Shown piece by piece: positions 24,247 through 36,420 of a stretch of 64,000 nucleotides of DNA; within the stretch, counting starts at the first letter, position 1; each line of letters begins with the position of its first letter. This stretch comes from Erodium maritimum. Taxonomy: Eukaryota; Streptophyta; Magnoliopsida; Geraniales; Geraniaceae. The stretch is from contig OY997593.1 of the NCBI GenBank assembly GCA_963921825.1, positions 69,052,039 to 69,116,038 on the forward strand, in the 5' to 3' direction. Below the pieces are notes generated by a model. It saw only the letters and a list, made by a program, of their open reading frames with translations. It had not been told where the DNA came from and ran no database searches. Both the position numbers and the translations under genes were made by a program.

Positions 24247-24432
24247 CATTATACCATCCTACACCGGACTCCTCAACGGTGTAGATACCATACCGTACCA
24301 ACAATAATCACTATCCCATCCTACACCGGACTCCTCAACGGTGTAGGTACCATACTGTACCAATAATAATCACTATCCCATCCTACACCGGACTCCTCAA
24401 CGGTGTAGGTACCATACTGTACCAATAATAAT
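24247..24432 (+). repeat. 62-bp tandem repeat x3 inside solo LTR 1
   Basis: Three consecutive 62-bp units start at 24247, 24309 and 24371. Each contains an 8-bp stem CTACACCG/CGGTGTAG around a 10-nt loop. The matching place in the second solo LTR (near 30580) lacks them. Confidence 0.9.
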
Positions 24433-25539
24433 CAGATAACAATGTAGTAACGTACTCAACCGAAACACGAAGCGATCCAATCCCGACAACCACCAATTCA
24501 CTATCACACATAGCTCACACGTCACTGATTCACCACACCACGCAGCACACAAATCACGTAATCATAGCACACCAATCACACAATTCCAACTTACCGTTCA
24601 CTTACCATTTTCGCACCATCGGGGCATCGATCACCTGATTGCACCGCCCGGTACAACCAGTCATACTCGATGCTCCAAACAACCATTCAAGTAAATCAAG
24701 TAATCATTCGAATACAATCAGCGAGCAAGCACGAGTGTAATCAACTAAACATAACAGCCTTCAAACGAGCATTCAAACATGCACTTCCACTAGTTTCGTT
24801 AGACTCTTTATCCTATCCACTAAGCAACCAACGACCAAGCATGTGATCCTAACACGCAACTAATCCGAGGGCTTTGCCAAGGCTCCTCTACCAGAGCATC
24901 AATTCCCAAGTATTGAAAGCGAATTACACTAGTGAATGGCATCCTAATCGGTCACCACTAGACACTTCCGGTTATTAGTAATTGAAAGACGATTATGCTA
25001 GTTATTCGCATCCTATAGGCATTTCTAGGACCTTTCCAATTTTATTAACCTAGCATGCATACTAAGCATCATAAACGAGAGGTTAAGGCTTTCCCTACCT
25101 CAAGGTCTTCCTCTCAACACTTTGACGAAGTCCGTTGATCACCACTTCGCTCTTCACTCGGGTCCCGGCGTGATAAAAGCTCCTCTAACTTGTGTCCACG
25201 TTCTTCCTCCTTTCCTAGCTTGGTTCCAAGGTTTTGAACCACCAAAAGAACACAAATTAGATTCCTCAACCAAGTGTTCTTCTCCTCAAAACACACAATA
25301 ATGTTCGGAAATGGATCAAGGTTTGAAGAGGAAAAGTGGGAATCAAATTGAGCTAAAAGGAAGGGTTTTGGGCTCTGGGGATCTGATCCGGAATGCCAAA
25401 CGGACCGTGTGGCTCGCCGTGCCGGAACATGGCACGGACCCTGTCACAGGCCGGCCCGGAATCCAGAACGGAACACGACACAGACCGGCTCGGTGAGCGA
25501 CACAGACCGTATCAGGTCCCGTGCTGAACTCCTGCCCGT

Positions 25540-25680
25540 TCCGTGCCGGGTGCCGTGCCGGTATCAGGCCCGTTCCGTGCCGGGTGTCGTGCCGGTACCA
25601 GGCACGTTCCGTGCCGGGTGCCGTGCCGGTACCAGGCACGTCCCGTGCGGCCTGCCGTGCCGGTACCTGGCCCGGTCCGG
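25540..25680 (+). repeat. CCGTGCCGG tandem array inside solo LTR 1
   Basis: Several imperfect units of about 45-50 bp, built on CCGTGCCGGGTGCCGTGCCGG and GTACCAGGCACG, follow one another. The homologous region of the second solo LTR carries a different array (CACGGATCCGTGACG-type), so this site in the LTR repeatedly gains GC-rich palindromic repeats. Confidence 0.75.
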
Positions 25681-26977
25681 GTCAGATTCCGTATCAGACC
25701 TGACCAGCTCCTTCCCCTTTCTTCCCCAACTCGAATTTCACGAAAATCCCAACACAAACTCCATTTCTAAACTCTCCTAGCTCCAAAATAGTCCACCAAA
25801 GATACCCAGCAACTACACCCTCAATGGGTTCATCAAACTTCAACCACAACTCAATCCAACAACCTACTTCACTACTTCTTCTCCAAGCAACACCCACAAA
25901 GCAAGTTCTTCAACTTTTAAGCCAAAACCCACAAAACCCATAGATTGGAAATGGAAGAAATGGAGAGTTGAGAGCATCATTACCTCTAGATAGTTGAGAT
26001 GGAGAAGATGGAGTGAAAATGAAGGCAAAAGGACCAAGAACAAGCTCCAAAATCCAAGCTTTCTTCTCTAACTTCTTCCTCAAGAAAGTGAGCTCCTCCT
26101 CTCCTCTCTACTAGTGATTTTCGGCTGCAACAAGAGTGAATGGGCTGAATTGTTGCTCTCATTCCCTTAAATGACCTAAAATGTCAAGTTACTCAAAAGC
26201 CCTTAAGGTCTTATCCCTTTAAAGGTAACTTAGGAGGGTATGAGGTTCATTTGAATCCTCTACTCTCATCCTCCAAGCCAAGCATGACAAGTGTCATGTG
26301 AGGTCAGTCCCATTTAATAATTCTCCAGCTTCCCAAAATTTATCGACAATTAACCGATAAAAAGCCCGAGTTTGACCGATAGTTGACTTTAACAATATTA
26401 TAGTCAAACTGAAGGAAACGACCCAACTAAGCTAACCGTGCTAATGGCTAAGCTTTTTGGGCCCCGGAAAGGTCCCGAATGACTTTCCGAGTCATCGGTT
26501 GACTTTTCCGGCCGAAAGTCAAACTTAGCTAGGATTCACCGGTTCTACCGGGATCGACCGGGGGCGGGTCTTACAGAGACTTTTCTCCACCGGTGGAGAT
26601 GGTCGTCGATCTGGTACTCCGGCGCGGTCCCCGACTTCGGAAGCTCTATTTCTGTCCCTGTGAGTCTCCGGTGGCTCGACTTTTTACCCTACCGTCTCGT
26701 TTATTGTAGCCTGGCTTCCAGATCCGCGGTGGCTCTCCTCCTTTGGCGGCGGGGGTTCCAGATCTAGGTGGGATGTTTCTTCTTCACCTGGTGTTGATGA
26801 CGAGTTTTGTACCCTTTGCTCCGCTTTGCTTTCTGTCTTCTTCGGGACTCGACGACTTGCGGTTTGGATCTTCTCCCCTTACACTTTGGTCTTCTTTTGT
26901 TCTCGGGTGTTTCCAGGCCTCGTCGGAGCGGCGAGGGGTTTTGGTCAATCTAGCCTTGGTGTGAAGCTCTTGTGTTT

Positions 26978-26996
26978 GGGGGGGGGGGGGGGGGGG
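26978..26996 (+). repeat. G19 homopolymer
   Basis: Nineteen consecutive G residues lie within the body of alpha copy 2. Confidence 0.9.
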
Positions 26997-28146
26997 AACT
27001 TCTCTTCGATGGTTTATGTTATGATTTTGTAGAAGCAACTGCTCCGCTCGCGCCTTTGTCCTCGGTAAGGGTTTCTGAGCTTTCCCTTCTATCTTTACTT
27101 TTACTCCTCCCCGGCCAGATTTGTTTCCCTGTTTCATGAGAACAAGGCCTCTACCTTCGGGTCGTCGGTCCGGTGTTGGCCACCGACGAGATCTCGTCTG
27201 AGATCTGAGAGTACACTTCTGGTCAGTCGTCTTCCCATTTCCCTCTGTTCATCCGGTAAATATCTCCATCTCCTCCATCTCTTTTTTCCATCCCTTGAAA
27301 CATTTTTTGGTCGAGGCTCAATATTCGGTGTTGGCCGTTATTGGGAGTCTGCCTAACGGCGCATGGAAGACTGGTGGGTGGGGTTGTAAAGATTTGGTTC
27401 TGGTTTGGCAGAGGGAGGATAAGATGTCGTGGACTTTCCCTTTTCAGGGTACTGGGTATTTGGTTGGTGTATTGTGGAGATAGTTTGGATTCTCACCTAT
27501 TCACTGGTAACCTTGAGCCGGGTCGGTGAGGTGTGGGGTGGAGTACTGGTTGTGGGATCGCCTCATTCGTGCACTAGTGGTTTGGCCTCGGGGCTGTTGG
27601 GAACACTTTTCTGTTTTGCACTTGTTGAGGTCCGATGGTGGTTCCCTCGGTCCGACTGGTGGTGTTCGGACAGTTAGGTGCATTGTGGTGGAAGTTGTTC
27701 CTGGGTAGCTTTCGTCGGCTCTTGGTTCGAACGGGCTCTTGGTTGGGATAGTTGCCTTTTTGTGTTTCTGTTGCGTCTGTTTTTAGTTTAGTTTGATACT
27801 TGTTGTCTATTTGCACTTGTTGGCTTCGGTTGTGCGAATTTTTTCTATCTGGCTTATAGGCTGTACTGTTTTACCCCTTGTTGGATAGTTGTGGGTGTAG
27901 TTGTTGTTGAGACTGGTTGGTGTACCAGATCTCTGGATAGGTTTCTTTGAGCTTCAGGGTTGTGTTAGTAGGTTTAAGACCTGTTTGGTTTGTGTACTTT
28001 CCTTGTTGGGATGTTCTGGTTTGAGGTTGTACCTATATGGTTAGTGCTCTTATTTGTTGTTCTCGTTGAGAGTTAATTCCCTTGTCCTTCGGTTCCATTT
28101 TAGAACTGTTGGATTTTATATATAAAAAAATTACTGATAAAAAAAA

Positions 28147-28930
28147 TGGTTCACATGATGTGACAACATCAATGGAACGTGCATATTTGTCACAATCTCC
28201 TTTCTTTCCTTTTCTTATCTTCCTTTTCCTATTAAATACGGTTCTATTTAAATAGCAAGGCTATAAATATAAAAATAAATCATTAAAAAAACATTAGAAA
28301 AATAGACATGAAATGGATTTGTTTGCTATATATTGTAGTATTGGCAAGAGTAGAACATTAGCAGCATGGCATTATTGGAAACTTCACTGTAGGGCTGTCT
28401 GAGAATATCCTTGGACATTTGATGCCATTCCTGTCGAAAGACACATACATATGGACACTTGGCAATACATGTGTGGACCACTTGTGCTCCATGTCTCAAA
28501 CCTTGTTTCACAAATATTTCATTCTTATCTTCGATTTCTTTTATCGTGGAACATGATAAAATGACACATTTCATGAAGTATACAACTTTGCTCTTTTGGT
28601 GCATTATTGAGTCTAATGGATTCTACCCATTATCTTTATCGGTTGGATTTTGGGGAATGCTATGTTTTCGTAGAGAAGAAAGAAAGTTCCATGCGTTGCA
28701 TATATAAACAAAAACGTGTTGAGAATTATCTCTTAAACCATCCATTCATTTGATCAAGAAAATTTGGAAATCTATGTTTAAAAATAGGACATATTTGTTT
28801 CATATATTTTTACCATATAAAATTTAAAATATATACCTTTGAAATACTTTAAGACAAACATATTCTTATTACATTTTTCTTATAACCTATTTTCTAAACA
28901 AAGATTACTCATTTTCATAGTGTCTCTCTA
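28147..28930. other. unassigned spacer
   Basis: No recognisable gene. Opposed short frames at 28326-28707 lack any known motif. AT-rich. Confidence 0.5.
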
Positions 28931-29015
28931 TGCACTAAAGACACTGTCCTCTCTTTATAATCACGCTCTGGCCTTCGCTGTACCAGATGCAAGCTTGTCA
29001 ATCGTGACCGCAACA

Positions 29016-29229
29016 AGTGGTGGAGCCAACTTTTTTAGTGAGGGGGCACCGAAATTTTTCAATGATAATACATGACGTTAAAAAAAATTGAAGGGGAGCA
29101 CGCACAACTACAAAATTAGAATAAACATATAAGTAATTTTTGAAAATTTCGAAAATCAATAATAATTTTTCAAAAAAAATTGAGGGGTAGGGGGCACGTT
29201 CCCCTAGGACCCATGTGGCTCCGTCACTG
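29016..29229. mobile_element. MITE with GTGGNGGAGCCA termini and a 9-bp target duplication
   Basis: The left end AGTGGTGGAGCCAAC and the right end GTGGCTCCGTCACTG are inverted repeats, with a GGGGGCACC/GGGGGCACG block inside each. The flanks ACCGCAACA (29007-29015) and ACCGCAAAC (29230-29238) agree at the first seven of nine bases, which fits the 9-bp duplication of Mutator-like elements. It is related to the copy at 18887-19090. Confidence 0.65.
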
Positions 29230-29934
29230 ACCGCAAACCTACCTGGTATGCTTCATCTCGATATGCCTCAGAGATCATCCGACAAGGTGGTTAAGCCGAG
29301 GGGCTCTCGACTCCTACAAAACCTAAACCAAGCAACCTCTTCCCCTCCACGTTCCATGTACCAACCATCCTACAATACTCTCTCGGCTCCCCAGACCACC
29401 CCCCCCCCCTCTCCCCACACACACACACACCGACATATGATGTCCTTCTCGCTCTCCAAAGGGGGATCATGCCATATCTTCTCGGTTGACGAAGACGTAG
29501 TGATCAGAGTCCCCCTCGAACAATAGATGGTGAGTGCATCTGCAGACGCTTTGGCATGACAAAACAGTTTCTCAAGGCTGCTTGTATAATACTAAAGCCT
29601 TTCGCGGCCTCATGACAAAAATTTAGGGTGTGTGCATCCTCGTGGTGAAGGGCCTCGATCATGATATTATGGGTTCCTACTTTAACACCTACGAAGATAA
29701 GGATTGAGTTTGCATCGGAGATCCCTGGTGCTTCAAGCGAGACCCGTTCATCCTAACGGACCTACCGTCGCAGGTGGTGGTGACTAATATTTGTTTTGAC
29801 CACATGCAGATGGTTGCTAGATCATCCAATATCTCAATGCATGCGATGATGGTCACCACGGGTACGACGATAGGCCAAGCACTAGGGGTTGCGTTGTAGT
29901 GACTTGCGATTGATGGGATCTGGGTTAGGCCTAT

Positions 29935-32515
29935 TGTCACGCCCCAAATCCGGTTATCGCCCGTACTCGAGGTATGACGGGTAATAGAAGACGAATAAAC
30001 AATAAAACAATATTTAAACCTTGAAAACCTCCAATAAGTACCTCAAACCAAAAAAATTCGATACTAAAGCTCGCATCCATCAAAACGTTGTTCAAAACAT
30101 GAAATAACCCTCAGGGGGTGTAATAATAAGTCTTACAAAAACTGTTCTTAAACCAAAGGGTATAAACATGAAGTCTCTACGGGACCCACACCGAGAAGCT
30201 CCCAAGCCTCTACTCCTCAATCAAACCTGTAGACACAACAAAGAACTCGCAGGGGTGAGCTTACGCTCAGTAGGGAAAACACGTAACCAAGTGGATCTTC
30301 AAATCAACAGATCACAGATAAAGTCAACCACAAATATGTTAACAAACACAGGTGATAGAGAAGTCAACCAATGCCGTGGTACATGAAGTCTCCACCCTCC
30401 GATCCACATAACGTGTCCTCTCGGATTTTCCCTCAAATCCAGAGGAGACGCATAACATTGAGGCGACCGGAAACAACCCTTCAGGGCGCTTATCATCGGT
30501 ATTCTCAGAAACGTCTCCAAGGGATTTTATGTCCTCGGGAACCAAGTGTATTACTCCCATGGAGAGCATACGCTTGGACAATTTAATAATAAGCAGTTAA
30601 TAATAGAATAACGTACTCAACCGAAACACGAAATAATACAAGCTCAACAACCACCAATTCAATGCCATACTTGGCTCACTCATCACCAATTCACCACAAC
30701 AAGCAGTACACGAATCACGCAGACATAGCACACCAATCACACAATTCCAACTTACCGTTCACTTACCAGTTTCGAACCACCGGGGCATCGATCACCTGAT
30801 TGCACCGCTCGGTACAACCAGTCATACTCGATGCTCCAAGCAACCATTTAAGCAAACAAGTAATCATTCGAATACAATCAACGAGCAAGCACGAGTATAA
30901 TCAACTAATCATAAAACCTTCAAGAAAGCATTTACCCATGCAAATCCACTAGTTTCATTAGACTCCTTAGTCTATCCACCAAGCAATCAACAGCCAAGCA
31001 TGTGATCCTAACACGCAACTAATCCGAGGGCTTTGCCAAGGCTCCTCTACTAGACAATCATATCCCAAGTATTGAAAGCGGATTACACTAGTGAATGGCA
31101 TCCTAATCGGTCACCACTAGACACTTCCGGTTATTAGAAATTGAAAGACGATTACGCTAGTTATTCGCATCCTATATGCATGTCTAGGACCTTTTCCAGT
31201 TTTATTAGCTTAGCATGCATACTAGGCATCATAAACGAGAGGTTAAGGCTTTCCCTACCTCAAGGTCCTCCTCTTCAACGCTTCGATGACGTCCGGTGAT
31301 CACCACTTTGCTCCTTCCTCGGTTCCCGGCGTGATCCTCGCTCCTCTAGCTCGATCCACAACGTCTTAGACACAAAGAAACGCTAAATTAGGCTCCCCTT
31401 AGACAGTAAGAAAGACCCCCAAACCCTTCCAAAGTTCAGCTCAAAACCAAGATGCCAAAACCCTCAAGAACCCTCAAGAAACCCTCACCCTGGTGGGTCA
31501 CGGACCTGGTCACGGATCCGTGACGCTAACCCTCACGGTTACCGTCACGGAGCTGTGACGAGTGCCGTCACGGACTCCCTCACGGAGCCGTGACGTCGCC
31601 CGTCACGGGATCCGTCACGGATCCGTGGCGCACCAGGGCAGTTTCGCCCTTCTTCAACCTCTAGCTCCAAAACTCCGAAAAACCACCCTTAAACCCAGAG
31701 ATTTACCCCTTCCAACTCCCAAAACAGTCCAAATCCTTCAATACTCCTCTACCCATGGTAGGAATCAACACACAAACAAGCTTCCAAGGATTCATCAAAT
31801 CAAACCCACTTCAAAATTTCCAACAACTATTGATTTCTCAACCAAAATCCAACAAGGTTCATCATCAACACCATCTCTCACCATCTCTACTCAAACCCAA
31901 CATCATCTAGCACTTTTCACCCAAAACCCAAGAAAATAGATGAAGAGAAATGAGGATTAGAGAGTTCCATTACCTCTAGAGTGATGAGATGAAGAGGATG
32001 CTAGTGATTTTGAGGGTGGATGGTTAGAGGAAGACCCCAAATGACTCCTTCTTCTTTGATTTTCCTTCAAACCTCCATGGGAGCTCTCCTTCCTTGCTTC
32101 CCCTCTAAGTTTCGGCTACAACAAGAGCAAAATGACTTGATTTTGCTTCTCCAATCCAATATAATACCTAGAAGAAGTAAAGACCTAAAGGCCCTTGAGC
32201 TAGATTCCTTTGTAGTAGCTTTTGGGAGGGTAAAAGGGACAATGACCATCCCTTTTTCTCTCCTTCAACCAAAAGAGGACAAGTGTCCCTCTAGCTCGTT
32301 TAATTTTCCAAATTACTTTCCAGCACTTTAAAAAAAAGAAGCTTTAGTCGATATAAAGTCTCGTTTTGACCAAAATTGACTTTATCCGATATTATACTCA
32401 AACGAAAGGGTTTTCTCCCCTGAAGCCAACTGTGATAATGGCTAATCCGTTTGAGTTCCGGAAAAGTCCCGAGTGACTTCCGGAGTCACCAGTTCGACCG
32501 GAAGCGGGTCTTACA
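29935..32515 (+). mobile_element. solo LTR, copy 2 (2,581 bp)
   Basis: Same ends as copy 1 (TGTCACGCCCCAAATCCGG...GCGGGTCTTACA) and a perfect 5-bp duplication CCTAT (29930-29934 and 32516-32520). It inserted between the DUF4283 and zinc-knuckle parts of a beta ORF1 pseudogene. Compared with copy 1 it lacks the 62-bp triplication and has a different GC-rich array near 31495-31630. Same orientation as copy 1, 6.3 kb apart start to start. Confidence 0.9.
31495..31630 (+). repeat. CACGGATCCGTGACG-type palindromic array inside solo LTR 2
   Basis: Eight or so variants of GTCACGGANNCGTGACG occur in tandem. Each is close to a perfect palindrome, so the array could form cruciform or RNA hairpins. Its position matches the different array of copy 1. 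Confidence 0.75.
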
Positions 32516-33656
32516 CCTATGCTCTCTGATTCCGTTTATGCATAGATCTCACGTGTCCATTTCGATGATCCATGATGCTATTTATGACTACCGGGGCACG
32601 ACGAGTCGATCTAGTTCCTCCTAAAATACGAGAACCTCCCATTCTTCTACTTTGTCTATGGCTGAATGGTTCACGTCGTGCCTAATTATTCGGCCTAACA
32701 GATGGATAAAGACTAAGTACCTCTGGGTTTTAGTTTCTCCATACAAACGGCCAATTTCGTCCATCTTGGTCGGAACTGGTGCACAGATGGGGATCTCCCA
32801 CGACCGGATGCCTTTCCATCCACCCTATACTCTGCCCAGTCAGGTCTAAAGTTGGACTTACCACCACCACGTCATCGTTGACTATCTCCTTCATGACGCA
32901 CGATGTCCTGTTAAGACCCCAATGTGTGAGTAGGCGACAAGATCACCTAAGCGTACATATAGAAGTAGGCTCACATGACAATTTGGCCCGGGAGGTGACA
33001 TCTGACCTAATGCATGATAATCTGACTAACCAAGGTCTGGAACTAGGGGGGTCACAATTCTCCGGGCATCCTTAAGAATCCCCCTTATCTTTTAGGGATT
33101 CGTAGGCCTAAATACGGGTAGAAACCCAAAGAAAAGGAAATACAATCCCCGTTCACCAACCTTGATTCTCAAGGTGCATCAAGAACTGAGCCTGCAGAAG
33201 GGGTATTAAAAGAGCCCTACCGGGGATGGAAGGAGGATAGCCTCCTAGAAGTTCATCCGAGGATTGGTAAATAGCCTTGCCAGGTCCAATGAGGATCTAT
33301 AGAGAAGGAGTGGAGTCATAAGGAGGTCTCCCATGTTCCCACAAAGGCCGACTACGATTAAAACTTTTCCTCCGCCAACCCATGGGTAGCTCCTCGGCCA
33401 TCTAAAGTTCTCTCACAAGAACTTTATAAGATCTTTGTACAAGATCGACATGCATTCAGACAATCTAATAGGTTCTTGGTCGAGACTTGGGGTGATCTTT
33501 AATGTGTTCTTTGTTTTTGTATTATCTATTTTGGTAGTAAGCATGAGAAGCTCGCGTATTTATTATCAAGCTTGAGTGCTCGTTTCCTTTTCATTTTCAT
33601 TATGTAAGTTTTCCGTGAGAAAGTAATAATATTATTTTCCTTTTGCTAAAAAAAAT

Positions 33657-36317
33657 ATAATAACTTAACAACATGTGCTAAATTACTTTTATACATTATA
33701 GTTTTTATCATTTATTTTAGTCTACTTTATAATATACTAAATCCTTGTAACACTTCAAAAATTAAAATAAAAACTAAACATCCAACAAATGAATTATTTT
33801 TTTGTAATAGTTGCGATGTGGAATATCAAAACTAGTAGAGCTCGTGTTCCTCAGGTAGGTGATATCATTCTGAATCTAAGGATACCCCTACTAACTTATA
33901 TGGATTTCGATGCATACATCGCATTCAATCGTGTTTGTCCTTATCGTTTCTGGTTGCCACCCGAGATGAACCCGACATTCGAACGCCATCAAAGATAATT
34001 GATACCAAAATCTCCGGGAAATCTAATCTTTAACAACTTTTAACATATGATTAATTAAAATTCGAACAATGCAATTCATATAAGAATCATGAAACCGTTC
34101 CTATAACAACACTTTATATTAATTCAATAAATTTAAACGGGCCTAAAAATGAGAATCACGAAAAGTAGTCACATTCATTGTACCAAACATGTTTTTGATA
34201 AAGGAAGGATTTGGTAATATTTGGGGAGGATCGTGGTGTTTTGCAGATAATCAAGTTTCTTGCTTGACAATCCAATTATAAATAAACAAAGACCTAATCC
34301 ATCCACCTCATTGACATCCTCGAATCACTACCTTCTTTTGAATATAAATACATACATAGAATTGGTCTAATATATTGCTTGGACAACAAGAGAAGCAATT
34401 CGAAATTTCTTTACCTAATTCCAGCTAATGACTTCATGCATGATATTACGTACCAAACATGTTTTTCTTTTGTGTTGTATTGGTCATCATTTCTTACTTG
34501 TATTAGTATTTATTCCAAATCCTCATCTTTCTATCTTTTCGTAATCTTTGTTTTATTCTTATATAAGCTTAATCTTCTACGAAAAACACATGTAATATTT
34601 ACAAGATCATAATACTTGGACTTGATAATTACAGAACCTAGACACGTAACTACTACATCGTCTCTTGTTTTTGGATGAATTGTATTAGGCAAATCACAAC
34701 AAATAAACGAGACAATATCAGAAACTTTGATATAGATTAATATAATATAATCGACAGTTTTTAAGCACGTAAGTTAAATCATGATTAGGATTGTAATTCA
34801 CTTTTTCTTGTTACTTTCCTCTTCCATCAAATCACAAATGTTTAATTTATCTTTTCTTTTGTGTGCTATCTATGTGCTAATAGCAGAACACAATTATTCT
34901 TTCCCTATTTTAAGCATTTTAGTTTACTCAATGGGTGTCTTAATCGAGATATTATTATTTTTTATATGTAGAAAACAATTATAAAAAAATCCTTGATTGA
35001 AGGTGATTGAAAAGGTTTAGGACCGAACCGACAAATTAAGATCTTCTCTTTTTCAACGTAAAGAGTCCAACGGCCATAAACTGCCGCCAAAGACCAAACC
35101 GTTGATCTCAAGCCACGTCCACATTCGTATGTTCCGACAACAACCCCAAACCGTGTACGCCACCGGCTGGCTGACACGTGTTCGATCCCATAACGGTCAA
35201 AAGTGAACCTCCTTTTTTAACGGACCGACCGCACTAGCTTTGGAGCTGCGAAAACGACATGCAGTTTTGATTATACTACTAAGTATGGGAACGTGAAGTG
35301 CGAGAGTCCCTTAAGACTCTTTTTAATACGTACTGGTTTACTACTAAACGTACTTACCTAACTAAACCTCGTGCTTTTGTGTTGTTTTTGAGTCACTTTT
35401 TTGAATTTTTGTGGGAATATATTGTCACGTTTTTTTATGGGAACTGCGGAAACTTCTGGGAATATTCCTGCAGGTTTGATTAATAATGATTTTTTTTGCT
35501 TAGGTAAGGTATGGCTAATTAATGACACCATATTCACATGTTTTTTTTCTTAAAAAAAGAAAAGTATACAGTCAAGTAGGCTTTAGAGCAATTAAATGTA
35601 ATATTTCAGAATTTAATATATTATTTATTATATTTGAGTTGGTTGATTTTAAAAATAATAATATATCATTTTAATGCTCATATTTTATTTAAACGAGATT
35701 TTATTAATTTTCATTTTTATGATGACGATGACGAGGTTATGATTATGAACTTAAATGTAAAACTTATAATCATTTGTACATGCATAAAAAATGTTATTGT
35801 GATAATTATGTGCACTTTGCAAGAATTAAAATTTATATCGTTATTATTATTACTATTATTATTATTATTATTATTATTTGAATTTCGATTACTAAACCAC
35901 TCGGAAAAAATAGGCTATGTTTAGAGAAAATAAAGATTAATATACTTATATTCGAATATTAGAAGCTATCAAGCAAAACATTTTTTTTTCAAATAAAACA
36001 GTTAGTTCTTTACTTGTGTTATATGAAAATATTTCAAACGAGCTGAGGTATTTGATTTCTATCATCTGCTCTAAAATAAGTTTTTCCATATTCTGAAAAT
36101 GAATATTCCAAAATCAATGTTACTCATCTTTAATTAAAAGAAATAATTACCATAGATCATTAATAACATTTTATTTGAGAATTATGACTTCAACCATCGC
36201 GCTAACATTTTTTGTTATTTCAGCACGTAAATTTTGATTATTAATATATAGTGTTTTTAAACCAACTGGTTATAAAATTTTATATAAAAAATTAATTATG
36301 GTGCAATGGGTTTGTAG
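33657..36317. other. AT-rich intergenic stretch
   Basis: No supported gene. A 69-codon frame at 33789-33998 and several shorter ones have no recognisable features. An (ATT)n microsatellite lies at about 35838-35880. Confidence 0.55.
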
Positions 36318-36364
36318 TTTCCAAGGCACCATAATTTTGATTATTAATTATGGTGCCTTGGAAA
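36318..36364. repeat. perfect 19-bp inverted repeat (hairpin)
   Basis: The arms 36318-36336 and 36346-36364 are perfectly complementary (TTTCCAAGGCACCATAATT and its complement) around a 9-nt loop. A partial third copy (AATTATGGTGCAATGGG) lies just upstream near 36293-36310. Most likely the remains of a small foldback element. Confidence 0.85.
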
Positions 36365-36420
36365 GTTTCTGTCAATATGTGAATAATTCATTTTAGCATT
36401 CTCTAGTAAGAAGATGAAAG

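Larger units (their letters stand above)
23614..26575 (+). mobile_element. solo LTR, copy 1 (2,962 bp)
   Basis: It begins TGTCACGCCCCAAATCCGG, ends CGGGTCTTACA (TG...CA ends), and is flanked by a perfect 5-bp duplication GAGAC (23609-23613 and 26576-26580). A second copy with the same ends lies at 29935-32515. There is no gag-pol between or beside them, and each copy has its own duplication, so both are solo LTRs made by LTR-LTR recombination of a long-LTR retrotransposon, probably Gypsy-type judging by LTR size. Copy 1 has two private tandem-repeat expansions (24247-24432 and about 25540-25680). The frames inside look like chance ORFs. Confidence 0.9.
23390..28146 (+). mobile_element. family alpha non-coding retroposon, copy 2, split by a solo LTR
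   Basis: The two parts are 23390-23613 (GC-rich leader with a CCGTCGTCACCGACGACC motif) and 26576-28146 (GC-rich, then GT-rich body). The 3' end is GATAAAAAAAA at 28139-28146, after a TTTTAGAACTGTTGG segment comparable to the other alpha tails. The intervening 23614-26575 is a solo LTR with its own 5-bp duplication. No protein domain is recognisable in either part. The left boundary is approximate; a weak ATGATT/ATGGTT similarity at the two ends may be a decayed duplication. Confidence 0.6.
28940..33656 (+). mobile_element. family beta retroposon, copy 3, host of a MITE and a solo LTR
   Basis: ORF1 remnants flank the solo LTR. Before it (29640-29934) the shifted frames read GVCILVVKGLDHD, then FKRDPFILTDLP and GTTIGQALGVAL, a decayed DUF4283. 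After it (32600-32690) they read KYENLPFFYFVYG...MVHVVPNY, a decayed zinc knuckle. The segment ends with AGTAATAATATTATTTTCC and an A run at 33648-33656, the same tail form as other beta copies. A MITE (29016-29229) interrupts the 5' part. The 5' boundary near 28940 is a guess. Confidence 0.55.

Noticed and set aside
24247..24432. CRISPR-like array
   Set aside because: Three contiguous 62-bp units without unique spacers, inside a plant LTR. It is a simple tandem repeat.
25343..25780. Frames on both strands in the repeat-rich part of solo LTR 1
   Set aside because: They only translate the CCGTGCCGG array (repeating VPCR/GTAR text) and lie in an LTR.
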